Shown here piece after piece: positions 48,678 through 57,404 of a DNA stretch of 64,000 nucleotides. How positions within the stretch are numbered: position 1 is the first letter of the stretch; every line of letters begins with the position of its first letter. The stretch spans positions 620,001-684,000 of the forward strand of contig JAXMCK010000005.1 of assembly GCA_046349395.1 (NCBI GenBank), written 5' to 3'. The translations under genes and the position numbers were made by a program. The notes under the pieces are model-generated. The model did no database searches. It worked only from the letters and a program-made list of their open reading frames with translations, and was not told the origin of the DNA. This stretch comes from JAXMCK01 sp046349395 (GTDB lineage Bacteria > Pseudomonadota > Alphaproteobacteria > Geminicoccales > Geminicoccaceae).

Positions 48678-49432
48678 TACTCGGACCTCCTGGTTCTGCG
48701 TCTCATAAGCACGAGTGAAAGCGCCGAGAACTACAAGATTTACTATTCTACAACAGTCAATAGTGGATTAACCCGATGCTTTACACTCTACAGAACTCAC
48801 ACGGCTGTCAAGCACGCAGCCCGGGTACCAAGTATCACAGTCAGGTACAGGTGCCACTAACGTGCATCAATCAATCTAGGCGCTGGGTTTGTGTGCGAGC
48901 TGAAGTTGGCAGCACCCGCCTGACTCGTCGCACCTTGATTTCCGCCAGTCGCTTGTATAATGATCTTCAGGGCATCGGTACCATTAACCTGCATCAACCA
49001 ATCTGGACGCTGGCCGCGAGTAGGAGCTGAAGTCGGCAGCGCCCGCTTGGGTCCGCGTACCTTGTTTTCCGGTAGTCACTAGTGTAATGGCATCCCTGTC
49101 AAGTGATAGAATAACCCAAATGAACCCGTACCTTCTCCTCGACCAAACCGCTCCGCACACGGATCCCGCCACGGTGATCCGCCCAGCGTTCGCGTCCGGA
49201 GCACGGGTCCAAGGTAAAGCGGTGGCGTCCTTGCGAGGACGAGCGCGGCGGCCGCCCTCTAACGGGCCGGCATAGCTAGGCGACGGGTCGGGACGCTCCG
49301 TCCCACGCGTCGCCTCACCCATCTCATCAGCGAGCACCCTCGGCGGGGAAGGTCCGAGGGCAGGAACTCTAGGCGCGGCTGGCGGCGATGGTTAGCATCG
49401 CTCGGTCGAAACGCCCGTGACGAGGACCTGGC
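48678..49432. other. Degenerate AT-shifted stretch with a duplicated C-terminal gene remnant
   Basis: No intact gene. It contains the promoter region of the leftward two-TM gene, a roughly 127-bp direct duplication (48850-49103) that is described separately, and then decayed sequence to the cupin gene. The G+C content rises gradually towards 49200. Confidence 0.6.
48850..49103 (-). pseudogene. Tandemly duplicated C-terminal coding remnant
   Basis: On the minus strand both units encode the same protein end followed by a stop. Unit two (right) gives TGKQGTRTQAGAADFSSYSR then PASRLVDAG and TAA. Unit one (left) gives TGGNQGATSQAGAANFSSHT then NPAPRLIDAR and TAG. The period is 127 bp. Upstream of each, DAITLV or DALKIIIQ also align. 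Similar protein with synonymous-type differences shows these were once coding. No family recognised. Confidence 0.6.
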
Positions 49433-49846
49433 ATGGACATCCACCGCAGCGACACCGCGACGAGCCTGCGTCTGCCGGCGGACTGGGTGACGGGGACGGG
49501 TTGGCTCGACCGGATCGTCGAGGCGCCGCCGCCGGCACGGGTGAACGTGGTGCGGCTGACCTTCGAGCCGGGGGCGCGGACCTTCTGGCACCGGCATCCC
49601 GTCGGGCAGACGCTGCACATCCTGTTCGGGCTGGGGCTCGTGCAGAGCCGGGGCGGGCCGTTGCGGCGGCTGCGGCCGGGCGACACGGTGTGGATCGCGC
49701 CCGGCGAGGAGCACTGGCACGGGGCGACGCCGGAGACGGCGGTGATGCAGCTCGCCGTGTACCCGTCGGACGCGGCGGGGGTCAGCACGGTGTGGCTGGA
49801 GGAGGTGCCGCAGGCGGTCTACGGCGGTCAGGTAGCGCAGGATTGA
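49433..49846 (+). CDS. Small cupin-domain protein
   Basis: A 137-residue single cupin. The metal motif is FWHRHPVGQTLHILFGLGLV (HxH, then E replaced by Q-x-L-H) and the second motif has PGDTVWIAPGEEHWHGATPE. Similar to the small cupins near gamma-carboxymuconolactone decarboxylases, with MDIHRSDTATSLRLPADWVT at the start. It may bind metal for isomerase or quercetinase-like chemistry; function not assignable. It stands alone. Confidence 0.85.
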   Translation: MDIHRSDTATSLRLPADWVTGTGWLDRIVEAPPPARVNVVRLTFEPGARTFWHRHPVGQTLHILFGLGLVQSRGGPLRRLRPGDTVWIAPGEEHWHGATPETAVMQLAVYPSDAAGVSTVWLEEVPQAVYGGQVAQD

Positions 49847-49983
49847 CGCGGCGGACGAAGATACCGGCGCGTGGATACCGGAACTCCATGATTCTTTGAA
49901 GGTTCGTAACGCAGGGCGTGCGGTCGGAACGGTAGTCCAGGCCAGCATCGACGGGCACGCGACTTGTGCGGACTGCGGTGACC

Positions 49984-50673
49984 ATGAACCGTTACTTTGC
50001 CGGCCGGCGGGCCCTCGGCCTCGCCCGGAGCCTCGCTTGCGTACTGCTGCTGGGGACGGCCATCGCGGGGACCGTGCTGGCGGCGGAGCCCGACGATCCG
50101 CTGGAGCCGGTCAACCGGGCGGTGCTGGGGCTCAACGAGACGGCCTGGAGCTGGGGGGCACGGTTGGTGGGCGGCCTCGCCGACGGGGCGGTCGGGCGCT
50201 CGGCGGGCAACTTCGTGGCCAATCTGCGCGCCCCCGCCGTGCTCGCCAACGACCTGCTGCAGGGCGAGACGGGGCGGGCGCGGACGACGCTGGAGCGGTT
50301 CGTCGTCAACAGCACGGTGGGCGTGTTCGGCCTGTTCGATCCGGCTTCGGGCTACGGCTTGCCGCGGCACCAGGAGGATGCGGGCCAGACGCTGGCGGTG
50401 CACGGCGTACCGGCGGGGCCCTACCTGATGCTGCCGCTTCTCGGGCCGTCGAACCTGCGCGACACGGTCGGGCGGGTGGCAGACTGGATGACGCTCAACT
50501 TCTACCTCCTCGACGCGAAGGGCCTGGATGCCGTCGCGGGCGGGGGCGACGGCCTCGACACCTATGTGGCGCTGCGCTCGGCGCACGCGCAGGCGCGCGC
50601 GGCAGAGATCGGCAACGGGCGCAGCGATCGCACGGCCGGCGAGTACGACCGGATCTTCGCCGCCACGGAGTAG
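49984..50673 (+). CDS. mlaA: MlaA (VacJ)-family outer-membrane lipid-asymmetry protein without a lipobox
   Basis: A 229-residue protein. The signal ends AGTVLAAEPDDPLEPVNRAV; the DPLEPVNR box begins the MlaA family. Then NFVANLRAPAVLANDLLQGE, RFVVNSTVGVFGLFDPAS and GLPRHQEDAGQTLAVHGVPA GPYLMLPLLGPSNLRDTVGR follow, the donut-shaped MlaA core. MlaA removes phospholipid from the outer leaflet with OmpC and MlaC. The cleavage site has AAE with no Cys, so this copy appears not to be lipidated, unlike the standard. No mlaFEDB genes are nearby. Confidence 0.85.
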   Translation: MNRYFAGRRALGLARSLACVLLLGTAIAGTVLAAEPDDPLEPVNRAVLGLNETAWSWGARLVGGLADGAVGRSAGNFVANLRAPAVLANDLLQGETGRARTTLERFVVNSTVGVFGLFDPASGYGLPRHQEDAGQTLAVHGVPAGPYLMLPLLGPSNLRDTVGRVADWMTLNFYLLDAKGLDAVAGGGDGLDTYVALRSAHAQARAAEIGNGRSDRTAGEYDRIFAATE

Positions 50674-50879
50674 AGGCGGACGGGCAGCCCTCGGCCGACA
50701 GGCCGGCGTTCCGGCCTGGCCATGAACTCATGACGCCCAGGTAATCCTTCCCGCTACCCTCTTCTTGCGACCACAGCTGGTCGCCTTCACCGCGATTTTT
50801 GATCCAGATCAATGCAGGTTTCCTGCAGGTAGGCGATACTGCATCGTTTCGTCGAATGTTGCCCTTCGGGAGACCGATA

Positions 50880-51311
50880 ATGAACCGCATGGTGATCGCT
50901 ATTGTGACGATTCTGGGCGTGACCGCGGCTGCCGGCGCGCTTTCCGGCTGCTCGGTCGGCATGGCCGCCTCCGGCAAGCCGGACCCGAACCTCACCGCGA
51001 CGCACACGGGTGCCACCCGCGCCGACATCGAGAACGCCCTCGGGCCGCCGGTGTCGTCCGTGACGTTGGCCAACGGGGACACGCGCTGCGCCTACGAGTA
51101 CGAGATGGGGAACGAGCCCTCGCCCGGCCGGGCGGTGGCGCACGGCATCGCGGACGTCATGACGCTCGGCATCTGGGAGGTGGTCGGCACGCCGATCGAG
51201 GCGATGCAGGGCCAGAAATACGAGATGGACGTCCTCTACGCACCCGACGGCACGGCGAAGGAGGTCGTCAGCCACGCGATCTCGTCCTCGACGGCCAAGC
51301 GGCCGCAGTAG
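50880..51311 (+). CDS. Small lipoprotein (SmpA/OmlA-like)
   Basis: A 143-residue lipoprotein. The signal MNRMVIAIVTILGVTAAAGA ends in lipobox LSGC, Cys24. The mature part has HTGATRADIENALGPPVSSV with the beta-strand LANGDTRCAYEYEM and YEMDVLYAPDGTAKEVVSHA. The G-x-T-R-x-[DE]-I-[EQ]-x-x-[LF]-G-x-P pattern is that of SmpA/OmlA (BamE-like) domains. GGGAGA precedes the ATG. Probable outer-membrane protein of stress or envelope function. Confidence 0.7.
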   Translation: MNRMVIAIVTILGVTAAAGALSGCSVGMAASGKPDPNLTATHTGATRADIENALGPPVSSVTLANGDTRCAYEYEMGNEPSPGRAVAHGIADVMTLGIWEVVGTPIEAMQGQKYEMDVLYAPDGTAKEVVSHAISSSTAKRPQ

Positions 51312-51403
51312 GAGGGACGCTTCGGGCCGGGCACCGCCTACCACAGGTGAGGCGGTGCGCGACCCCGGGAGAATGCTGCAGCAAAACGTGCACGAGATTT
51401 TCC

Positions 51404-51970
51404 ATGAACAAGATCACGAAGCGTGTCGGCCGGCTCGGCTCCATCGTGATGCTGACGCTCGCCCTGGGTTCGCTGGGTGGCTGCGTGCCGTTCGCACGTC
51501 CTGCCCAGCAGGAGGCGATGACCGCTTCCATGCAGGGTGGCTTCGTCGAGCCTCCGGCCGAGCTCAAGAATGCTGTGGTGCTGGGTGCGGTGACGGGCGG
51601 CGAGCCGACCAATCCGATGTGGGTGTCGAATGTCGGCAACAACGAATTCGCCATGGCGCTGGACGCCTCGTTGCGGAACTTCGGCCTCGTCGCCACCGGC
51701 CAGCCCCGCTATCGGCTGAACGCCGATCTGGTTGGCGTCGAGCGGCCGATCGGGGGCTTCGACCTCACGGTCACCTCGACGGTGAACTACCAGCTGGAGC
51801 CGGTAGGTCCGGGGCGGCGGTTCGCGACCTCGGTCGTGGCGCCCTACACGGCCACTTTCGGCCAGGCCTATGCGGCAATCGACCGGATCCGAATTGGCGA
51901 GGAGGGGTCGATCCGGGCGAACATCCAGGAGTTCATGCGCCAGGCGTTCGCGTTCTTCGCGAAGCCGTGA
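51404..51970 (+). CDS. Lipoprotein of unknown function
   Basis: A 188-residue lipoprotein. MNKITKRVGRLGSIVMLTLA leads to lipobox LGGC. The mature part has NPMWVSNVGNNEFAMALDAS LRNFG, then ADLVGVERPIGGFDLTVTST VNYQLEP, IRANIQEFMRQAFAFFAKP. The N-x-E-F-x-x-A-L-x-x-S-L-x-x-x-G pattern is that of the small lipoproteins with an ABC-type transport auxiliary/CsgG-like fold. It lies 92 bp after the previous lipoprotein. Function unknown. Confidence 0.7.
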   Translation: MNKITKRVGRLGSIVMLTLALGSLGGCVPFARPAQQEAMTASMQGGFVEPPAELKNAVVLGAVTGGEPTNPMWVSNVGNNEFAMALDASLRNFGLVATGQPRYRLNADLVGVERPIGGFDLTVTSTVNYQLEPVGPGRRFATSVVAPYTATFGQAYAAIDRIRIGEEGSIRANIQEFMRQAFAFFAKP

Positions 51971-52071
51971 AAGGCCCTGAATTGCCGGGGTCGCTTGCAC
52001 CTGGGTACCGACGGGGTCGACCGGCCGTGCTACGGTAGCTCCGGTGCGGGGTGATGGGTGGAGGCAGGCCC

Positions 52072-52506
52072 GTGGTGAAGCATTTCGATCATCTGACGAT
52101 CGTGGTCCGTGATCTGGAGCGGGCGAAGGCGTTCTTCGCCGTGCTGGGCTTCGAGGAAGCGAAGGCCGTCGTCATCGAGGGCGAGCCGTTCGCGAGCTAT
52201 ATGGGCGTGCCCGGGATCGTGGCCGACCACGTTACGCTGGTGCTGCAGGACGCGAGCCCACGGACGGAGATCCAGCTCCTGCACTACCGCAACCCGCCGC
52301 CCGTCCCCGATCCCAACATCCGCGACCTGCACAAGATCGGCATGAACCACATCTGCTTCGCGGTCGAGGATGTAGCGGCCGAGCTCGCGAAGCTGGAGGC
52401 GAAGGGCTTCAAGGCGCGCAATGACATCATGGACTTCCACGCGCGGAAGCTGGTGTTCGTGGAAGGGCCCGAGGGTGTCACCGTCGAGCTTGCGGAGTGG
52501 CACTGA
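52072..52506 (+). CDS. VOC-family protein (glyoxalase/fosfomycin-resistance type)
   Basis: A 144-residue paired-beta-alpha-beta-beta-beta protein. It reads (M)VKHFDHLTIVVRDLERAKAF, then LGFEEAKAVVIEGEPFASYM, with His in the first strand, and NHICFAVEDVAAELAKLEAK with the second His and EGVTVELAEW with Glu, a complete metal triad H-H-E. GGAGG lies about nine bases before GTG 52072. The substrate is unknown. Confidence 0.8.
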   Translation: MVKHFDHLTIVVRDLERAKAFFAVLGFEEAKAVVIEGEPFASYMGVPGIVADHVTLVLQDASPRTEIQLLHYRNPPPVPDPNIRDLHKIGMNHICFAVEDVAAELAKLEAKGFKARNDIMDFHARKLVFVEGPEGVTVELAEWH

Positions 52507-52645
52507 GGGGCAATCGTACGCCGGGTCACCTCGAGGATTGACCGACCGGTGCTGCGCTCGAGGGCAACCGGGTGGCAATCGGCTCAGAATGCGGCGCTCA
52601 GGCCGCCTCGGGCCACCAGGATCGGGGTTGTGCCAGAGATCTGGA

Positions 52646-54592
52646 TCATGAACGGGTTGCGATGGTCCCGGCCCGCGCCGCTTGGCACTCGGCCAGGGGC
52701 TTGGCCGGCGGCTGGGAGGAGGTCTCCTGGGCCGTCATGCAGACCGGCAGCCCCGCAGCGCGAAAGCTCTCGACGAAGAAGTCGCGGTCCTGCTGGCGCG
52801 CGAACGAATAGTCCTCGTTCAGCATGCGTTCGGCAGAGGTCGTGGGAAAGGCGCTCAACAGGCCGGCCTTCGCCTCGGCCGCGGCGTCCGCCTGACCGAG
52901 CTCGGTGTGACTGACGGCCAAGAACGCCCAGGCGTCGCGCGACCGGTATTCGGCGGGGATCCGATCGACGGCGGCGATCACGTCGGCGTAGCGGCGCGCC
53001 ATGAACAGGGCGTCCTTCGCACCCGTCATGTTGGCCGGCGACATGCGGGGGTCGAGGCGCAGGGCGCGGTCGGCGAAGGCGGCCCCCTGCTCCGGCTTGC
53101 CGATCAGGGCGAAGGCCGATGCGGCGATGGTGAGGACGTTGCCGTTCGCCGGGTTGAAGTCGATCGCCTTGCCGAGCGTGCCCTCGGCTTCGGCGTAGCG
53201 GCCCTGGATCAGGCGGGCATAGCCGAGCGCACCGAGGGCCTCCGGATCGGTCGGGTCGAGAGCCACCGCCTGCTCGGCGTCCTTGACCATGCTCGCCAGC
53301 ATCGCGGCCCCGTCGGCGCCGTACATCATCGAGAAGTACCGGGCCCAAGCCCGCGTGGCGTAGGCGCGCGCGAGGCTGGGATCGAGTTCCACCGCCCTGG
53401 AGAGCATGTCGACGGCGCGCTGCAGGCTCTCCTTCGTGACCAGGTTCTTCGCCTCGACCCCGAGCATGAAGTAATCGTAGGCTACGAGGTCCGTCGGCAG
53501 CTTACGCTTCGTGTTGCGGATCTGGTTCCGCGTGATCTCGCCAAGGCCGACATTCCCTCCCAACGCCCCTGCCACCCGCTCGGCGAGCTCCGACTGGACG
53601 GCGAACACGTCGGCCAGCGGCCGGTCCCAACGATCGGCCCAGACATGAGCGCCGCCCCTGGCGTCGATCAACTGTGCCGTCACGCGGACATGGTCGCCGG
53701 AGCGCTGGATTGACCCTTCCAGCGCGTAGCCGACGTGCAGATCCTCGCCGATCTGCCGCACGTCGACAGGCTTGCCCTTGTACAGTTCGGTCGAGTTCCG
53801 CGCGATCACGTCGAGATCGTGGAACCGAGCGAGATCAGTGATGATGTCTTCGGTGATTCCGTCGGCCAGCCGGCCCGTCGCATCGTCACCGCCGAGGTTG
53901 CTGAACGGCAGGACGGCGACGGACGGCTTGTCCGAGGACGGCTCGGCGGGTCCGAGGCGCCAGATCGCCGTCCCTAGGATGAAGCTGCAGAGCAAAGCCG
54001 ACGCGATGAGTGCGGGCCGTTGCCATGCGCGGCGGCGCTCTCGTGTCCGATCGGCCGGCGTCGATCCATCGAACGAGACCCGAAAAGTCTCCACGGCCTC
54101 GCTGATGTTCTTGACGTGGTGAAGACCGGACGGCGTGAAATCGAAATCGAGCTTGCTCTTGACCTCGTTGTAGACGCTTCGCGACAGCCAGACGCCGCCG
54201 GGCTCGCACAAGGACTCGATACGGGCGGCGACATTGACGCCATCGCCGTAGATGGAGCTACCGTCGACGATCACATCGCCCAGGTTGATGCCGATCCGGA
54301 ACAGGATGCGGCGGTCCTCGGGCAGATCCGGTTCCGCGGAGACCATCGCGCGCTGAATGGCGACGGCGGCCTCGACCGCGTCGACGACGCTCTGGAACTC
54401 GACGAGCGCACCATCGCCCTTCAGGTCGACCACACGGCCCGCGTGCTGGGCGAGGATCGGCTCGACGATATCGGTGCGGACTCGCTTGAGACGGGCGAAC
54501 GTATCCGCCTCGTCGTCCTTCATCAGCCGCGAATAGCCCGCGACATCGGCGGCCAAGATAGCCGCGAGCCGCCGCTCGAGCCGAGCGCCCAT
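52646..54592 (-). CDS. Adenylate/guanylate cyclase (class III) with membrane helix and TPR repeats
   Basis: A 648-residue protein. Residues 8-180 are a class III cyclase domain: LAAILAADVAGYSRLMKDDE with metal Asp, KGDGALVEF and YGDGVNVAARIESLCEPGGV. A membrane helix (ALIASALLCSFILGTAIW) lies at about residues 200-217. A TolB/CadC-like region (KPSVAVLPFSNLGGDDATGR, GYALEGSIQRSGDHVRVTAQ) follows, then several TPRs to the C-terminus. Common architecture in alphaproteobacteria; it makes cAMP in response to an unknown periplasmic cue sensed by the TPRs. Regulation unknown. Confidence 0.88.
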   Translation of the reverse strand: MGARLERRLAAILAADVAGYSRLMKDDEADTFARLKRVRTDIVEPILAQHAGRVVDLKGDGALVEFQSVVDAVEAAVAIQRAMVSAEPDLPEDRRILFRIGINLGDVIVDGSSIYGDGVNVAARIESLCEPGGVWLSRSVYNEVKSKLDFDFTPSGLHHVKNISEAVETFRVSFDGSTPADRTRERRRAWQRPALIASALLCSFILGTAIWRLGPAEPSSDKPSVAVLPFSNLGGDDATGRLADGITEDIITDLARFHDLDVIARNSTELYKGKPVDVRQIGEDLHVGYALEGSIQRSGDHVRVTAQLIDARGGAHVWADRWDRPLADVFAVQSELAERVAGALGGNVGLGEITRNQIRNTKRKLPTDLVAYDYFMLGVEAKNLVTKESLQRAVDMLSRAVELDPSLARAYATRAWARYFSMMYGADGAAMLASMVKDAEQAVALDPTDPEALGALGYARLIQGRYAEAEGTLGKAIDFNPANGNVLTIAASAFALIGKPEQGAAFADRALRLDPRMSPANMTGAKDALFMARRYADVIAAVDRIPAEYRSRDAWAFLAVSHTELGQADAAAEAKAGLLSAFPTTSAERMLNEDYSFARQQDRDFFVESFRAAGLPVCMTAQETSSQPPAKPLAECQAARAGTIATRS

Positions 54593-54994
54593 GATCCGGC
54601 GATCCCTTTCGAGGCGCGCTTATGGGTCGGCGGTAACACGCGTCGATGAACGTGGCGACCGCAATGTACGAGTCCCCATCGCTTCAGTGAGGGCCACCGG
54701 GCGTTCGCGCTAGGGCGTCGGAACTTGCCCGACGGTCCACGACATGCGGTCACCTCGTGACATCGGGCCGGTCACCACTGCGGACGACGAACCGCGAAGC
54801 CGCGATCCGTCGGCACCACAGCATCGTCGAACTGGTCCGCCCACCCTGCCCTCATGACGGGCACCGTTCTGGCCCGCAGCAAGAAAGTATCAACTTGGCG
54901 TGGCGTAGAGTGATCTTCGACGATCCGGGGCCGCAAGGCAGTGCGGGACGCGACGGATACTCGGGTGATCGACAGCAGAGAGCACGGCAGCCGT
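54593..54994. other. Non-coding stretch without recognised features
   Basis: I see no gene on either strand. It lies between the divergent starts side of the cyclase gene and the stop of the SDR gene, so it should hold the cyclase promoter and the operon terminator. No strong hairpin was visible. Confidence 0.4.
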
Positions 54995-55771
54995 TCAGAA
55001 CGTCGCGCTGACACCGCCGTCGACGAGGAGGATTTGACCGGTGACGTAGCGGCTGTCCTCGCTGCAGAGGAAGAAGGCGGGGCCGGCGAGGTCCAAGGGC
55101 GTGCCGGCGCGGCGGAGGAGGATGCGGCCGTATTTGAGGTAGATGTCCTTGAACCACTCGGTCTCGTGCTCGTGGCCGGTGCCGTCGGGGAGAAGGGCCA
55201 TGCGGGTGTCGATGAAGCCGGGTGCGATGGCGTTGACGGTGATTCCGCGGGGTCCGAGGTCGGCGGCGAGCGCGCGCGTGAAGTTCACGACCCCGCCCTT
55301 GGCCGTGGAGTAGGGGATCGAGTCGGGCTGGCCTCGCATGCCCATGATGGAGGCGGTGTTGACGATGCGGCCCCAGCCGGCGGTCATCAGATGGTGGAGC
55401 TTCAGGCACGGCAGCACGATGCCGTTGAGATTGACCTCGATGACGTGACGGTAGCGGGCCGGCGTCATGGTCGTGATGCCGTGCATGTCGAGGATGCCGG
55501 CATTGTTGACGAGGATGTGGAGCGGTGCGGGCAGCTCGGCCGCCAGCGCGTCGAGGGCGGCCTCGTCGGTGACGTCGAGGCGGCGGGCGGTGACGTCGAG
55601 GCCGGCAGCACGGAGCTTCGCGGCTTCCGCTTCGGCGGGCTCCAGGTCGACGTCGGTGAGGTGGACCTTCGCCCCCTCCTCGGCGAGGCGGCTTGCGATG
55701 GCGAGGCCGATGCCCCGAGCGGCACCGGTGACGAGGGCCGTGCGGCCCGTCAGGCGAAGGGCGTCGGGCAT
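54995..55771 (-). CDS. SDR-family oxidoreductase, last gene of the transporter operon
   Basis: A 258-residue classical SDR. Cofactor loop TGAARGIGLAIA, NNAGI, catalytic Ser in VNTASIMGM and YSTAKGGVV with Tyr/Lys. The acidic D-V-D after the second strand favours NAD. The C-terminus ends VTGQILLVDGG. It probably oxidises a hydroxy-acid or sugar derivative. Its start overlaps the permease stop (TGATG), so it belongs to the operon and likely works after the enolase-superfamily enzymes. Confidence 0.9.
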   Translation of the reverse strand: MPDALRLTGRTALVTGAARGIGLAIASRLAEEGAKVHLTDVDLEPAEAEAAKLRAAGLDVTARRLDVTDEAALDALAAELPAPLHILVNNAGILDMHGITTMTPARYRHVIEVNLNGIVLPCLKLHHLMTAGWGRIVNTASIMGMRGQPDSIPYSTAKGGVVNFTRALAADLGPRGITVNAIAPGFIDTRMALLPDGTGHEHETEWFKDIYLKYGRILLRRAGTPLDLAGPAFFLCSEDSRYVTGQILLVDGGVSATF

Positions 55772-56571
55772 CAGCTTTCCCCGAGCTCGGACCGGCGGCG
55801 CAGGCGCAGGCCCATGGTGAGGGTGACGAGGGTCGAGACGAGCAGGACGAGGGTGGCCAGAGCGTTCACCTCGGGCGTGAAGCCGACGCGCATCATGGCC
55901 CACAGGCGGATCGGCAGCGTCATGTCGTTGCCGATGAGGAAGACGGTGATCAGCGTCTCGTCGAGCGAGAGGGTGAAGGCGAGCAGGCCCGCGGTGACGA
56001 CGGCGGTGGCGAGGTGCGGCCAGAGCACGAAGCGGAAGGTCTGCCAGCCGGTGGCACCCAGATCGTAGGACGCCTCGACGAGGCTCGGCGGCAAAGCGCG
56101 CAGGCGGGTGAGGAGAAGCTGGTAGGCCAGTGCCATGAGGAAGGCGGCGTGGCCCATCGTGGTCGTGACGAGGCCGCGGTCGAGGTCGATGCCGCGGAAG
56201 AAGACCAGCAGCGACAGGCCGGTGACGATCGGCGGCATGAGGAAGGGCATGTAGACGAGGAGCTCAAGGAAGCGTTTGCCCCAGGCCTTTCCGCTCTGCG
56301 CCCAGAAGGCGATGACCATGCCGACGACCAGTGCCAGGGTCACGGCACAGGCGCCGACGAGAAGGCTCTGGGCCAGCGAGCTCAGGATGTCGGTGTTGAC
56401 GACGAGACGGCGGTACCAGTCGAGCGTGGCGCGCTCCCAGACGACGTCGCCGCGCTCGTAAGGAACGAAGGAGAAGAGGACGACGAGGAAGACCGGGGCG
56501 TAGAGGGCCAAGAGGACAAGGGCCGTGATCAGGCCCAGTGCGCGGTCGGTCCAGCGGGCCCCTTTCGTCAT
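55771..56571 (-). CDS. ABC transporter permease, PotC-type
   Basis: A 266-residue permease with six helices. The EAA loop reads LVEASYDLGATGWQTFRFVL, followed by P-H-L, and the end is TMGLRLRRR. The sequence FFRGIDLDRGLVTTTMGHAAFL matches the PotC/spermidine-putrescine importer subunit. Overlaps the neighbouring permease by four bases. With PotB-like and PotA-like subunits it forms the importer. Confidence 0.88.
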   Translation of the reverse strand: MTKGARWTDRALGLITALVLLALYAPVFLVVLFSFVPYERGDVVWERATLDWYRRLVVNTDILSSLAQSLLVGACAVTLALVVGMVIAFWAQSGKAWGKRFLELLVYMPFLMPPIVTGLSLLVFFRGIDLDRGLVTTTMGHAAFLMALAYQLLLTRLRALPPSLVEASYDLGATGWQTFRFVLWPHLATAVVTAGLLAFTLSLDETLITVFLIGNDMTLPIRLWAMMRVGFTPEVNALATLVLLVSTLVTLTMGLRLRRRSELGES

Positions 56572-57404
56572 GTCCGGTTCCGGTTCTGGATCCAGTCACC
56601 GAGGCCAATGACGATGAGCGAGGCGGCGAGGAGGAGGACGGCGAGGGCAGCACCGAAAGGCCAGTTGAAGGCCATGCCGAACTGGCTCTGGATGGCGCGG
56701 CCGTAGGTGAAGCCGGTGGTGCCGCCGACCATCTGCGGGGTGACGAAGTCGCCCATGGCCAGCACCACGGCGAAAAGGCCGCCGACGATGGTGCCCGGGA
56801 GACTGAGCGGCAGGACGACGTGGCGGAAGGTCTGCCACTCGCTGGCACCCAAATCGGCACTGGCGGCGAGGAGGCCCTTCGGCACGCGCTCGAGGCTCAA
56901 GAAGATCGGCAGCACGGCGAAGGGCAGATAGACCATCGCCATGGTGATGAGCACGGCCCGCTGGTTGAAGAGAAGGGCGGTGCTGGGGCGGTCGAGGAGG
57001 CCCACGGCCAGAAGGGCCTGGTTGATGAAGCCCATCGGCCCCAGCAGCGAACGGATGGCGTAGAGCTTGATGATGTAGCCGAGGAAGAGCGGCAGGGCGG
57101 TGGCGAAGAGCAGCGCCCAGCGGACGAGGCCCTGGCGGCGCCAGACGAAGAGGGCGACGGGGTAGCCCAGCAGCAGGCAGGCCAGCATGACCTGCAGGGC
57201 CAGGATGCCGGTGCCGGAGAGGACGCGGAGATAGATCTCGTTGTTGAAGATCTCGGCGTAGTTGGCGAGCGTGAAGGTCGGGACCAGCGCGTTGTTCTCG
57301 ACCTTCCAGAAGCTGATGGCGAGGAAGGAGACGAGCGGCAACAGGACGGTCAGGGTCGGGAAGACCCAGGCGGCGGCGTTCCAGGCGAGAGCGCCGCGTC
57401 TCAT
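56568..57404 (-). CDS. ABC transporter permease, PotB-type
   Basis: A 278-residue permease. It has LTVLLPLVSFLAISFWKVE at the first helix, and the coupling loop KGLLAASADLGASEWQTFRH with VVLPLSLPGTI. It overlaps the ATPase stop by four bases (ATGA). Pairs with the PotC-type permease. Confidence 0.88.
   Translation of the reverse strand: MRRGALAWNAAAWVFPTLTVLLPLVSFLAISFWKVENNALVPTFTLANYAEIFNNEIYLRVLSGTGILALQVMLACLLLGYPVALFVWRRQGLVRWALLFATALPLFLGYIIKLYAIRSLLGPMGFINQALLAVGLLDRPSTALLFNQRAVLITMAMVYLPFAVLPIFLSLERVPKGLLAASADLGASEWQTFRHVVLPLSLPGTIVGGLFAVVLAMGDFVTPQMVGGTTGFTYGRAIQSQFGMAFNWPFGAALAVLLLAASLIVIGLGDWIQNRNRT

Noticed and set aside
48850..49103. CRISPR or VNTR
   Set aside because: Two long diverged units that both translate to the same protein end with a stop; a duplicated gene end explains it.
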